A stretch of DNA of 64,000 bases from Puffinus mauretanicus (taxonomy: Eukaryota; Chordata; Aves; Procellariiformes; Procellariidae): assembly GCA_023333565.1 (NCBI GenBank), contig JAJKFH010003504.1, positions 3,558,005 through 3,622,004 on the forward strand, read 5' to 3'. The position numbers and the translations under genes were made by a program. Shown here one piece after another: positions 26,060 through 38,520 of this stretch; positions within the stretch are counted from its first letter, which is position 1; every line of letters starts with the position of its first letter. The notes below the pieces were generated by a model. It saw only the letters and a list, made by a program, of their open reading frames with translations, ran no database searches and had not been told where the DNA came from.

Positions 26060-29000
26060 TCCTTCACACAAGCAATTCAGGTGCAGCAGCTGAGCCAGCA
26101 CACGACCAAAGGCAGGGAGTTGCCAAGTCCTCTAAATTCCCAGGTATGAAATGCCATGAGGCAGAGGAGCTCCTGGACCTGACACTACCCAGGGCAAGCC
26201 CAGCCCAGCCCCAACAACTATGGGCTCCTCTGAGAAGGTACATCATCTCCCATCTGTAACCTTCTTTGGGACCTGTCTCTCTCCTTTGTGCCCAGCCCTT
26301 GGAGGTACCCACTATGTGTCTTATGGTCTTGAACATACGAAGGCTTTTGTTCTGTGGCTCACATTTCAGGTTAATTCATTTTTTCATATATCCTCGTAAC
26401 TCCCCAGACTATCGCCATGAAGTAAGAAGCAGCTGACAGTTTCTCCCTCTGCTGCTGAGAAGAATGGGTGACAAGTTTTATAATCACAGGCAATGAGGAA
26501 GGAATTAGCACTTCAGAGAGGTAGTAACCCCAGGGAAGAACTCCTGAATACAAACGTAATTGATTTGAAGCCATTTGTATTCAATGCCACTAGATTAGAA
26601 TGACTGTAATAAAAGAGATGAATAATATTAATACTCCATTAAATAATTACACCATTAAAAGTGCAATTTTAGTTTCCAAATTAGTTTTGCAAGTCCCCAA
26701 ATCAGGACAGATGGCTCCCTGTAGCAAACGGGGCTTCAGAAAACACAAATTTGATTCAGAAACCTACAAGAATCCCCTGAAAATGAACATTTCTAGTTAT
26801 AGAGTTTTTAATGTCAGGACATAAAGATTAACAATCTGGTAACATGGTTTCTAAGTATTTCACATGAATTTGCACTTACAACAGAGTTTCTATGAAAGAC
26901 AAGCAACACAAACTCACTTGCCAACTCAGTTCAAAAACTGATTGTGATAGAACGAGTTTTTTCTTAGTAACGTGGTCTAATCTAATATAATCCCTTGTGC
27001 ATAAATTGAAGGAGCAGAAAAGGGAAGAAGTGTGTTGTTAACCAGTCTCCAACTTTGCAATGGTCAGCTCTGGCACAAATCAGACTAGACCCTAAGTGAA
27101 GGTCAAAATTTCAAATAAAGCTTATGTCCATGTTGCCAGATTTCATTTGCACAACTTGTCAGAGACATACGATTGGCACAAGAGCTAATTCTGCTGGGAA
27201 TACAAGCTTTTTCTCTCCCCTTCTCTCCACAAGGGGAATTCTCCATTGGTTTTCTGGAACCAAATTTGTCCTTGACTATCTGAACTGCACAGAGGGACCA
27301 GACCATAACACTGAAGCAGACACAGCAGGTCCTAATTGCATCGTCTGTCCTGCACTTAACGTGTTTAAATTTACAGCATGTCAATGAGGCAGAGATGGGA
27401 GGTGGACAAAGGGAAGTGCAGGATCAGCTGGAGGGAACCTGGTGATGATCAGGGAAGGAGATGAGGAAGCCAACAGCATGGATCACTGTAAACAGGGATC
27501 AGATTGCAGCTCCTTCAGAGTTATGCTTTGCTAGAGGAGGCTGCATGAAGGACATGGCTGAAGCAAGCATCTTTTGCTTTGCAGTACTCGGACTGGAAAT
27601 ACTCAGGTGTGGTGGCTCAAACAAAGAGGAGGTAAGTAAGCACTGAGAAGCAAGAGTGTCTTTTTTCACCATGTGAGTATGGCACTTTCTGACTGTCCCT
27701 TAAAATACCACAGCAAATGTTGAACATTACCAGCCCATCTAAGAAAAGACAAAAACATTTCATTTCATCCTGTTGTTTAGGTCTTGTTGCATGAAGTACC
27801 ACTGCCACGTTGCACTAGTCCTGTCAAATGCAGGAGCCAAGATTCCAGTCTGAATATCCAGGTAACTTTCCAAGTTACCCAAACAGTTGTTGCTCCTAAG
27901 GACATACCCACAATTCAAAACTAAACAGACTTTGCACATAACGTAGTATGTAATATTTTGTTAATATTACCTATTGAGGCAGGTAGATTGAATGAGGACA
28001 GCCAAGAAGATGGGCTCTCACATCAGACCCTTTCAGTCACCCCAATCTATTCAGAGAAATCATTTTGGCCTACAGCAGTACACCGAGCTTCTGAGTAGGA
28101 CCAGAGCTAACATTGAACGGGATAAGACAGCTTGCTCTAAGGTGAATCGGGGTCAAATTCTTCGGGCTGAGCTTGGACAGGGCTTCTGGGGTTTGGCTGG
28201 GCTGGAGGCTGCGGCCATGCTTGCAAGTTTTGCCAGATCGAGTGAAAGTGCTCAAATCCTGGGAAGAGAAACATTTCCCACTCAAATTACACCTATTTGT
28301 CGTATATGGCTTAGTCACACTGTCCATTAACCGACTGTCAAACTTCTGATGTCTGTCAAAGTCAAATCCTCTGCTCCCGTATTTTAGTACCACACCAAAA
28401 GTTATCTGAAATTCTTCAGGTTTCTACACAATTCCTCTTTATCTTTCACACCATTTGCCGCTGAAGCTTCAAAGTCTTTCAGAGATATCCCCAGAGATTT
28501 CATGAGTAACCTGGGACACCCTTACACAGTGCTCTTCACTATATCTGAGATTTTCTTTCAAATGACGTTACAGTGGAAATCATGCAGGAAAAGAGAGTGA
28601 AACTGAATTAGAGACTTTCTGCAGAAGATAAGAGCTGAACAGTGTTATATTTTGTTTCGTGTCATTAGCTGCCTTGCTTTTTAATAGTTAAGTCTAAAGT
28701 TTTGTGGTCTCTAAAATTTAAAAAGCAGATTTATTTGGTTTAACCTGGGTGTAAGAGATATAAGTCTGCGTCTCAGGAGTAGGGACACCTTTTGTTTTCC
28801 CCGTCTATTTGACAGCCACAGAAACCTCAGCTGCAAACACTGCAGAGATGTTTCATATCGTTCTCTCTCTAGCTCCATCTCGGCAGTCTGCAGGTGAGTG
28901 CCCGGCAGCGCTGGGGTGCCGGGCAGGAGGGTGATGCCCCATCGCGGGCAGAGCTGCCCTGCACAGCCCCGCTCCAGGCCAGCCATGGGCTCCATTCCTG

Positions 29001-29296
29001 CTGCTGGCAGCACAGTGGGGTTTCAGCAGCAGCATTATTTATCCAAATCGGTGTCAGCCTGGGATCATTTTGCTATCGAAACAACACTGCATGATCTTCA
29101 TGAAATGTCTGGTTATGTGTAAGTCTATATGTGTTGCTATTCTGTCTATGAAGATTTTGAAGGAACAACAAATACAAAATTCAGTAGCCCTGCGCTTTTG
29201 CCTTCCCAAGCCAAAAAATGCTGTTTTCTTACTCATAATACTATTTGTGGCTCCTCTTCATCCTGTCATTTACCCCAGCAACAGATAAAAAAGTGA
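26060..29296. other. Unique-looking non-coding stretch
   Basis: There is no supportable gene. Two places show a strong-looking acceptor closely followed by a strong donor on the + strand, at 27585-27631 and 28873-28893; they are treated as findings only. A GC-rich patch lies at about 28870-29000 in otherwise AT-rich surroundings. Confidence 0.5.
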
Positions 29297-29302
29297 CTGT
29301 AC
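29297..29302. repeat. Target-site duplication, left of LTR copy 1
   Basis: CTGTAC immediately before the LTR end, repeated exactly at 29896-29901. Confidence 0.9.
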
Positions 29303-29895
29303 TGTCATGGTTTAACCCCAGCTGGCAACTCAGCCCCACGCAGCCGCTCGCTCACTCCCCCCTGGTGGGATGGGGGGGCGAATCAGAAGAGTAAAAGTGA
29401 GAAAACTCTGGGTTGAGATAAAGACAGTTTAACAGGCAAAGCAAAAGCCGCACACTCAAGCAAAGCAAAACAAGGAATTCATTCCCTACTTCCCATCGGC
29501 AGGCAGGTGTTCAGCCATCTCCAGGAAAGCAGGGCTCCATCATGCGTAACGGTGACTTGGGAAGACAAACGCCATCACTCCGAACGTCCCCCCTTCCTTC
29601 TTCTTCCCCCAGCTTTATATACTGAGCATGACGTCATATGGTATGGAATATCCCTTTGGTCAGTTGGGGTCAGCTGTCCCAGCTGTGTCCCCTCCCAACT
29701 CCTTGTGCACCCCCAACCTCCTCGCTGGTGGGGTAGGGTGAGGAGCAGAAAAGGCCTTGACTCTGTGTAAGCCCTGCTCAGCAGTAACGAAAACATCCCT
29801 GTGTTATCAACGCTGTTTTCAGCACAAATCCAAAACACAGCCCCGTACCAGCTACTGTGAAGAAAATTAACTCTATCCCAGCCAAAACCAGCACA
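29303..29895 (-). mobile_element. Solo LTR of an endogenous retrovirus (copy 1)
   Basis: A 593-bp element in minus orientation. Read on that strand it starts TGTGCTGGTTTTGGCTGGG and ends GTTAAACCATGACA, so the ends are TG...CA and form an imperfect inverted repeat of about 11 bp. It is bracketed by a perfect 6-bp target duplication, CTGTAC (29297-29302 and 29896-29901), so both boundaries are firm. On the minus strand it has a TATA-type box (TATATAAA, 29614-29621) just downstream of a perfect TGACGTCA element (29629-29636). The polyadenylation-type hexamer conserved in the sister LTRs reads GTTAAA here instead of ATTAAA. No gag, pol or env sequence is adjacent, so this is what remains after recombination between the two LTRs of a provirus. 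Confidence 0.93.
29614..29636 (-). promoter_or_regulatory. Putative LTR core promoter (CRE-like site and TATA box)
   Basis: On the minus strand a perfect palindromic TGACGTCA (29629-29636) lies seven bases upstream of TATATAAA (29614-29621). This is the expected U3 promoter layout. In LTR copies 2 and 3 the corresponding site is altered (ATGTCA and TGACATCA), so copy 1 keeps the best version. Activity is inferred, not shown. Confidence 0.6.
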
Positions 29896-29901
29896 CTGTA
29901 C
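29896..29901. repeat. Target-site duplication, right of LTR copy 1
   Basis: CTGTAC immediately after the LTR end. The six-base length is the duplication made by integrases of several retroviral groups. Confidence 0.9.
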
Positions 29902-32900
29902 CCGTTCTGCAGGCTGTGAAGCTGAGGCAAAGCTTTGCCCGACTCAAGACAGCAGAGGCATGGTTGGCATCAGAGGCAGCCCTGCTCTGCTCACTCCCAC
30001 CACCCCTGCTTTGCTCCATGGTGTGCTACAGCTAACACCTTACCCCTTTGGCTAAAATAGCACACAAGCAGTGCCCCAGAGGCCAGTACTGAATCAGCTT
30101 AGGTTTTAATAAAGGAGCTTGTGTGGTTTTCATTGTTTTTTAATTTTAATTTTTGTTCTAAATTTTTGAAACTTTAAAATACACTAATGATAATCGAGAC
30201 CAGAGAGGGCCATGTGATTATGTGAATCCAGGAGTGTGAAGCACCATAACTCTGCTGCTTCAAGTTTGTGAGAGGCTGAGGTAAACATCAGACAACAATG
30301 ACAATGCTAACCTCTGACATTAACAGGCAAACAATGAATTTGAGTGTGCGCAAGCTGTCCAAAAGATTTACATGTTTACCTACATATAATTTGTTATATT
30401 TAAGGCCTCTAAAATGGATTTGGAAAGGATATTTTAAAAGAATTTCCCCCACCACCACCACCATTTATAGTGTGAAGCATTGCAACAGTTTCCTATAGCT
30501 TACAAATCACTGCGCATGGGGAATTTCAGTATCTGGCATCTGTTAGGAACATGTTACATTGGGTAACAAAGCTGATCCCTGGATAGCTCATTTATTTAAT
30601 AAGTAAAGACAAAGACTTTACTAAGTTCCTCCTGCTGTAGCACTGAGATGGCAACCTCACTACTCAGCTATCCCAGCAATGCTTTTAACCCTTAGCCCTA
30701 AGGCCGGCATGTAGACATTGAATTTTCTGCTCAGCTGGCTCTGTAATAGTTCAACCGCAGTGTGGAGCGGACTTCTCTGTGTTGTGCCAGGTTATCTCTG
30801 AACACCGCGCTTATGTTCAGAGAACAATATCTCATTAATAGTAAGTTCTATTATTCAGAAGCCACCCTTATGCATCATGCTTTTCACTGTGAGTTTCAGC
30901 AATTAAAAATTAGCCCGTTTGAAGATGCATTTGTTCTTGAAATGGAGGAGAATATGTAATTCTGGCATACCCCACCCCAGACGTGCAGAAGTAACTATTA
31001 AAGCTTGACTATTAAAAAGAAAAGTATACTGTCCTGCTTTGGAAGTAATCCTGCTTGTCTGAATTGCTGCACTTAGCCACTCCAGCCCACTGCTGAGCAG
31101 CGTGCCCTGGAAAATCAATTACCCAGTCCTTACCTGTTGTGTACACCCCTGGTAGAAGAAACGGGTTCTAAAATTAGAGCAAAATCTTCCCCAGAATTGA
31201 CTTGGATCCAGCAACACAATTATGTGCATATTCAACTTTAAAATTACAAACTGTAGTACAGCTACTGATTAACTGTACTTCTGCAGAGCTACCAGTGAGC
31301 CATGAATGTCTTGCGCTCTGGGTAATTTAGCTATGGAAGACCCATCCGTACTCTATTAAACAAATCAAGAAAGTGTATTGGGAAAGCTGGTTTAGGGTAT
31401 GAATAAACAGATGCCAGAGTCTGAATTGTTGCAACTTTACTGCTGAGCAACTTGGAGGCGATCGTTGTTAGGCAGCCACTTATATCTTCCTAGCATGTTG
31501 CAAATATAAAATCAAATTAGTTATTATATTTCAGGGAAGTTAAGTAACTCAGTTTCTCAGCAGTAAGCCATGGGGCCACATTAACTCATTTTCTTGCAGT
31601 CATGCTTTTAAACTGCAAATCTTTGAGAGTTATAAGAATATAAAACTATCTATATCTCCAGAAAAAAAAAACCATGAAATATATTGAAAAAGAAAACCCC
31701 AAGATATGCCATCAGTAATAGATAATAAATAAAAGGACATCTGGGAATTAAAAAAATAATAATTTTAAAAAAACCCAACCAACACCAGCATGAATAAAAC
31801 AAGGGCAAAATTTTGACTAAGAAACAAATCACCAGGTAAGAAGGGAATGATTTTGTTTCAGTAGAAATTAGTGCATGATGGAAGAGCTTCATGTTACTGA
31901 AGACCTGCCTTTTGAAATAAAAAGTGTTTTCTGGCTTTTGTCATCCCAGGAACAGAAGACTGACACTCCTGTCGCAAAGGGACGCTCCTTCCTGTGGAGG
32001 TGGCTGGAGAGGGGGTAAGGTAAACACTAAAAGGATGAAGTGTTGTCCCATAGCGCACAGCTGGACGTTGCAAACTCAAGCAGGCTGACAAGCACTGGAT
32101 CAGATAAATTATATCCCAGAGATCTGCAGGAAGCCACAAGGGACAACAGAAAGCCTTAGGAGGAGTTTTTTTGACATAATGTTTTGCATGGAGGGGGAGG
32201 AACTAAGTAATGGAGCCAAGGACATAATTCATTTGTGTTATGTTAAATGCTCTCAGCAGAAGGCTGGAAAAGCAGCTACACATTGAGAGGGAGGAACAAG
32301 TGCCATGGTAAAGAGGTTCACCTTGAACTTACTTTTGTTTCTCAGCCCTTAAACTGAGCGAGGCATTCATACCATGAGTTTCCTGAGCAAAAACTGGCCC
32401 TGAAGTACAGGCTGCCTAGTTATAAATAAAACAGTTGCAATTACCAAAATGACTGTCCCTGCTAAAGATGTGCATTCCAGTTCTCTGGTCAGCCACACAG
32501 AGGTGGGCACCAAGCAGGCAGGAAAGCAGAAGCAGCACATTCGTTAACAGCAACAGTGACAGTCAGTCGCAACATCAAACTTCAGGTGCTGCTCTGCCTG
32601 GAAAGCTCATAACCTAGAAGCAGGTTTGCAGAAGATGCTGAAGTAGACCACCATGGCATGGTGAAATAGGCTGGAAGAAGAGACAGGCACCCACCCACTC
32701 TCTCGGCAGCCCCATGCATCACGTACAGATATTTTGGGTTCTAAGACACATTGGGTGAAGAACAGGGTTTTGACAAAGGAGGACCATTTTTGGCAAGCTG
32801 GAAAACATGTCAGGATTAAAAATGTCTGTAAGGACATCATCAGGGTCTGTAATGATGTTGAGAGGCAGCCAAGCACTCCCTGAGATGAGACTTAGATGCC

Positions 32901-35900
32901 TGGGGAATAATACACCGTTGATAACACCCATATTCATAAAGTCCGATACGGGAACTGGCTTTTGTGATCTACACAGGAAAAGCATGCTCAACACTTGGCA
33001 TAAATCAAGCCCCTAGAGAATCTACTGCTCAGGTCTCTGTGTGTCCTCTGGCTGCCCCCGGCGTGACGCACAGCAAATCTGACGGAGAAACAAAGACAAA
33101 TGTTGATGACTTTGAGGATAAACACCTTACGCCTTGTGTGGACACAGCAAGAGTTCCCAAACAACGCAATCCAGCTCAGACGGAGCTAATTTAAGAATTT
33201 ATTGGGCATTCATTGCTCTGTCTGGAATCATTTGGTGAGCAAAAAAGGACATCAGCCTAAAACACCACAATTACATTTGTTTGGGAGGGGATTTTTTAAT
33301 TTTCCATTTCTTCCCTATTTTTAGCTAGATGTGCATCTAGTTTTATCGGAGTGATGTCCAAATCATTTCTCATGAAACTTGCTAAGTGCAGGTCACAAGC
33401 CGGGTTTTAGCACTGTCTGTAATCAGAATTCAAGTTGACTAAATGCATACTGAGGGGCAGCCAGCATAAAAAATGCTCTTAATATCCTCAGTTTAAATTG
33501 AATTAAGAGTGCATAGACCTTACTTTATCAGAACAGCTACAAATTTCTCCTGAGAAAACCTATATGCATTATTTTTGTAAGGTTAAAGCTCGTTCTGGCT
33601 CCGATATAAGAAGGTAAGTGAAAACAGTTGGCCTGAAACAAAAGAAAATATCTACAGGATCTTGGAGAACGCTGGTGTTTACGCCTCTGAGCTCCCATCT
33701 TCTAACACATACATGTGCCTTGTCAGTCATGCTTGCTGCATTGGATGCAAAATTTTACCAGATAAGGCCAGTTTTGCACAAGTAAATTTTAGGCTTAAAT
33801 CCCTGAAGTTTTCACAAAGGGCAGAACAAGAAACAAGCACTCTTAAGTGATCAGCTTAACAGACACTCCATCCACTACTCTTAAAATTCAGCTGGTTTAT
33901 ACTCATTGTCCTTTCAAGACAGAAAAAGTGCTCAGCAGCCATCCATTCTGCTCAGGCCAGCAGCAGTGAAATCCCAGCTCTCTTCAAATATCATTTTTCA
34001 TCTTGTTTATAAGGTCTGCCAAGTTCCCAAAGAATTAAGTTCTCGGCTTTGCCCTGATTGCAAACAGATAGGGAAGAACATTAGCAGCCAGGAGCCCGTA
34101 TCTGTTTGCATCAAATGTTTTTGTGTGGGCACAGAATATCAAAAGGCTCCTTCACTCGTCCGTGCAATGGCTTGGGTCTGAAAGACAAACCCTGCCTGTG
34201 CTGCAAGGGCAGAGAAGGGGAATTTTTCAGCAGTGACAGTGCCTGTTGACGCTTCCACTAATGTGACGCTGAAACAACTTCCTTCAGCGGGTGCATTAAA
34301 TAAATCTAAGTAACTACCAGGGAGGCTAAAAAGGTATTCTACTGTCTACTTACTTATATAAGAAAATATATAAAAATATTTATATATATAACTTTACATA
34401 CATACATATATACATAAAAAAAAAACATCATGTCATTTGGATTTTGACTTTTTGAGGAAATATTGTCAAGTAACCATCAACTGCCTGGAGCCACAGGAGA
34501 GTGAGTTACAGTAATACATTGGTCTCTGTCATGATAAAGCTCCTTTTAAACTATATCTTACCAGACACCATGGCAGATATTACTAGGGGACTTTTTATCT
34601 GTGAAATCTCCCTTCACACACAGCAGCCTGACAAAAACAGAAAAATAGAGTTTGGTCGGTTCATCCAACTTCTTCTGTCATTTTAGAATGTATTTATTAA
34701 AAAGGAACAGTGTTTCTGCCAAAGGTAATATTAACATAAGTTAACATGCATTCCTGCAATTAAATCTCCCTGAGAAACATTGTGAAGAAACATCCTTCTT
34801 CAGTGGTTTTAACCCAAAAGCACATCCATCTGAAAGCAAATCTGACTGGAAAAAAAGGTGACAAACCACTTGGTTTCCATTCTCTGAACAGGGAGAACAG
34901 CACTAAAATAATTATGAAATTGGTCCAGCCCAAGGGAATGGAAATGAAAAAATGTTAAATAGTGACTCAGTGATGATACACTGAGGGGAGGGAGGGTTTT
35001 GTGTCTGTTGAAGGTAAGGGCAGGTCGCACGTGGATCTGCAGGTGGAGGCTAAGGCTCACCCACAGGCAGCCAAACTGCGCCAGCTTCGCGGAACACGTA
35101 TTTCTGATTTTGGGAGAAGGCAATTCAGACCCCGTCTCCCAGCCAAAAAGGTTGTTTTTACTTGTATGAAAATCAAATTAGAAAAGAAAGCCCCAGCCAA
35201 AACCACAAAACTCTCCTGGTTTTGTGTTACAACTGGATGAAGCCACCACTCAACTTCACGTGGTTTCCACACAAAAATATAAATTATACTCAGATTTGGC
35301 AATAGGAAGAAGAACATATCCCCAGTTTACGGTTAAAAGCATATGAAGGCTGCGTGTTTATGGGCTTCCTCACAAAGCTTTTCTACAGCTGTATTTGTTT
35401 TATAAATAGAACTAGTCAAATTAGTTGTAGAGTAATATCCATTACAAAAGTGGCCCTTCTGTATTTTTCCACCAATTCATACTAAATATTTTTCATAAAA
35501 ATCGACTCTTTGTTTGAAAGTTTTTTGCCAATATCTTGTTTAAGCACTTGTACAGTAAAAACCAGGACTCCTTCTAAATGGTCAATGTGATAATTCATTA
35601 TTTTTTATATGTCAGTAACTCCAAAATCATAAAGTATTATCTCTACTCCGAGAGTGGTAACTGAAACACCAGAAGCTAAAGAATGCTAAGCTATGAACAG
35701 TTTTCTGGGGTGACTTTTCGGATGAACTGTTCATGCAAAAATCCACAAAACTTTCAGGACTTGTAAATCTTTTCAAATATACAAAGCAGTTTTCTCAGCG
35801 TTCACAAATAACAAATAATTTTTTAAGCCAATCTTGGCATCATTATTTGGAAAATACTAAGCCATTCTTTCTACTGTCAAATTAATCCTATACGCAAGTG

Positions 35901-36719
35901 TGTTTATTCCTTAAGTCTTAAAAAATACTGTATTATATCCTCTGACTGTTATGGTGTTATAAACAATGACAAACTTCTTTCAAAGTATTTATTACGCTCC
36001 TTTAAGCTGGAATTGTAAATAGAGAAAATGAGGCAACAGGGGGATAGGGCTTTTTAGCCAAAAATAGCAAAATAGCAAGAATAACAAAATAGCAAGTTAT
36101 TCAGCAAGCTGACCTAGAAACCAAGCAACAACACTACATTCAGTTGAATAACGCAACCACCTACTACACAGAGCTGAGGTTTGAGGTGGGGACTTCAGCA
36201 TTGCATTCGCCTTGCGCTCACCTGTCGCTGCCTTTGAAGGATAAGCAAGGTGGAGAAAATAGCTCCTACTCAGAGGGGACCAGCCAAAAAGCCAGCTGGA
36301 TGCCTCCAGATCTCACAAAGATTGCCAGAGCGAGGATCTTCCTGCTCACCTCAGATGGGATATCAGGCCCTGAGATCCCTTGATCCCGGGCTATCTGAGA
36401 AATGTACCGGTGTAAAGGAGAGAAACCAGCATTTACTGAATATATACAGACCTAAGTCACAGGAGACCTTCTTAGATCTGGTACAACCCAGTCTCACGTC
36501 CCGCACTTTTCTGTCTTTACAGCAAATAGCTGTAAATTAGCCTCCAGGTGCAAAGACCGAAGGAGCTACCCAAATGTCATGACTGGTGAAGGATGTTCCA
36601 AGTGAGCCCAAAGCACCTCAGTCACTCGCAAGCAGTGAGGCAGGGAACAAATTACTGTTGCAAAAAAAGCAGGAGAGCGCCATGATTTGATTTGCTCTCC
36701 GTATAGTCACAGCCATTTA
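29902..36719. other. Unique-looking non-coding stretch
   Basis: About 6.8 kb of mainly AT-rich DNA. It includes a TA-rich simple-sequence patch at about 34360-34425 and a short A/T/GC-poor repeat patch with units like AATAGCAA at about 36059-36095. No gene, CR1 or LTR was recognised. Confidence 0.55.
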
Positions 36720-36724
36720 ATAAC
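36720..36724. repeat. Target-site duplication, left of LTR copy 2
   Basis: ATAAC, repeated at 37234-37238 directly after the LTR. A sixth matching base is ambiguous because the LTR itself ends in A. Confidence 0.85.
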
Positions 36725-37233
36725 TGTCCTGGTTTCGGCTGGGATAGGGTTAAATTTCTTCCTAGTGCTGTGTTTTGGATTTAGTATGAGGAGAATGTTG
36801 ATAACACACTGATGTTTTCAGTTGTTGCTAAGTGCCCTCCTAGTCCAAGGACAGCTCCTGTGCCTACTGACTGAGCTAGGTACACAGATGGGAGGGAACA
36901 TGATCAGGACAGCCAGCCCAGCTGGCTAATGGGGCATTCCATACCATGTGATGTCATGCCCAGTATATGAAAGTAGGCGTGATCCAGGGCACCGACCGCT
37001 ACTTGGTTATCGGTCAGCTGGTGGTGAGAATTGCATTGTGCATCACTCATTTGTATATTTATCATTATCATTATTATTTTCCTTTTTTTCCTGCTCTATT
37101 AAACTGTCTTTATCTCAACCCACGAGTTTTTCTCACTCTTACCCTTCCGATTCTCTCCCCGTCCCGCTGGGGGTGGGGGGAGTGAGTGAGCGGCTGCGTG
37201 GTATTTGGCTGCCTGCCAGGTTAAACCACGACA
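36725..37233 (+). mobile_element. Solo LTR of an endogenous retrovirus (copy 2)
   Basis: A 509-bp element starting TGTCCTGGTTTCGGCTGGGA and ending GGTTAAACCACGACA, from the same family as the LTRs at 29.3 and 47.3 kb but in + orientation. It is bracketed by the 5-bp duplication ATAAC (36720-36724 and 37234-37238). The TATA box has decayed (TATATGAAA near 36964). The polyadenylation-type signal ATTAAA is at 37098-37103, followed by the family's C/T-rich U5 and a G-rich run near 37168-37180. It is shorter than its sisters because of internal deletions in U3. No retroviral coding sequence flanks it. Confidence 0.93.
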
Positions 37234-37238
37234 ATAAC
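37234..37238. repeat. Target-site duplication, right of LTR copy 2
   Basis: ATAAC, matching the five bases before the LTR. Confidence 0.85.
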
Positions 37239-38520
37239 CCAGATTGCCACACCGCAAATTCAACAGATGCAGAGTGGTGGAGCGTTCACAGGCCTCTTTG
37301 CATAGGGTTGATTAAATGCTCAAGGAATTAATAATGACTGAGAGAATTGCTGCTTCCAGGGCAGCAATAGCTTTGCAAATAGCATTTGTCTATACGTGCT
37401 CCCCATAAAACTATTTGACGGGAAAGTTAAGACATTCCCGTATACATTTACCAAAAAGTTTCTCTGAGCTCTAAGCTCCTACACAAGAGTCAGATAACCT
37501 CAAAGGTCAGTGCAACAGGTCTGTGGTATCAACAGCAAGAGGAACTTTTCTTTTTTCTCTGGGTCATGTTCTATCCGTGTTGTTGTCTGTGAAGTCTCCT
37601 AGAGGAGAAAACCCCACCAGGGATCAGTGCTCACAAACACCAAGGAAAGTTGGCTCGTGGCAGAAACAACTCCCCATCAGTGAAGCATTCTGAGGATCCC
37701 CGTGGTGAGATGAAGGATCACCAAGTCGAAAGAGCAGAGAAGGCTGTATGTGAGGCGAGCCATCCCAGAGGGCAAGAACTGGGTTAGAGCAGCAGGCAAA
37801 GGCCACGGCTGAGCCCTCCGTGTAGTGACCAGGAAAACCAAGGATGAAGGAGAAACTGGAGAAAGCACAGTGTGAGGCAAGGGTTTAGCTGCACAGGAAA
37901 ACTAAAGCCTTTGTGGGTGGAAGGGAGAAGTTGGGGTCAACATGAGTCCAAGCCCCCAAGACTGAAGGAAGAAAAGGATGTTCCTGATATCAGAAGGGAG
38001 AGCAGACCCTGAAAACAGGCAATATGGGAGACTGAAGGGAAGCACCTCCCAGCATACACAGTGGTTCCTCCTCAGTTTTTACACCATGCCATGGTGTGTT
38101 ACCGCATGAGTTAAAGGATCAGACCATTTCCCCAGGATGGGAGATGTCTGTACACCAACTACATCAAGAGCACCAAATATGAGGAAAGGGCTTGGTGAGA
38201 GACCACCACCTCAAGTCAGACCCTGCTTGCGTGAAAAAGGACACCCACCGGTGGGTAGTACTTCTCACACACATGTTGTTAAGTGCACACAGAGGGCACA
38301 GCAGAGCAGTTGTTCATAATGGGCTATGACTAATTATCTTCATTCACCAGCACATTTGGGGCCATATTTCTTAAATAGTAAGTTCTCGAATGGTAACGAG
38401 ACCCGAGGGTATTTACCACACCACTTATCTGTTATTAGAGCACACTGCTAATGTGTCTGTGGGAAGATGAATATTAACTGAGGGGCTGGAATAAAAGGTC
38501 ATGCAAATGCCAAGAAAAAA
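37239..38520. other. Non-coding stretch
   Basis: Nothing recognisable. It ends in an A-run (38515-38520) directly before interspersed repeat copy B. Confidence 0.5.

Noticed and set aside
34360..34425. TA-rich tract as a possible origin or attachment site
   Set aside because: It is a simple AT-rich patch of the kind common in vertebrate DNA, with no associated structure.
29303..37233. The LTRs at 29.3 and 36.7 kb as the two ends of one provirus
   Set aside because: They are in opposite orientation, each has its own target duplication, and the DNA between them shows no gag, pol or env. They are independent solo LTRs.
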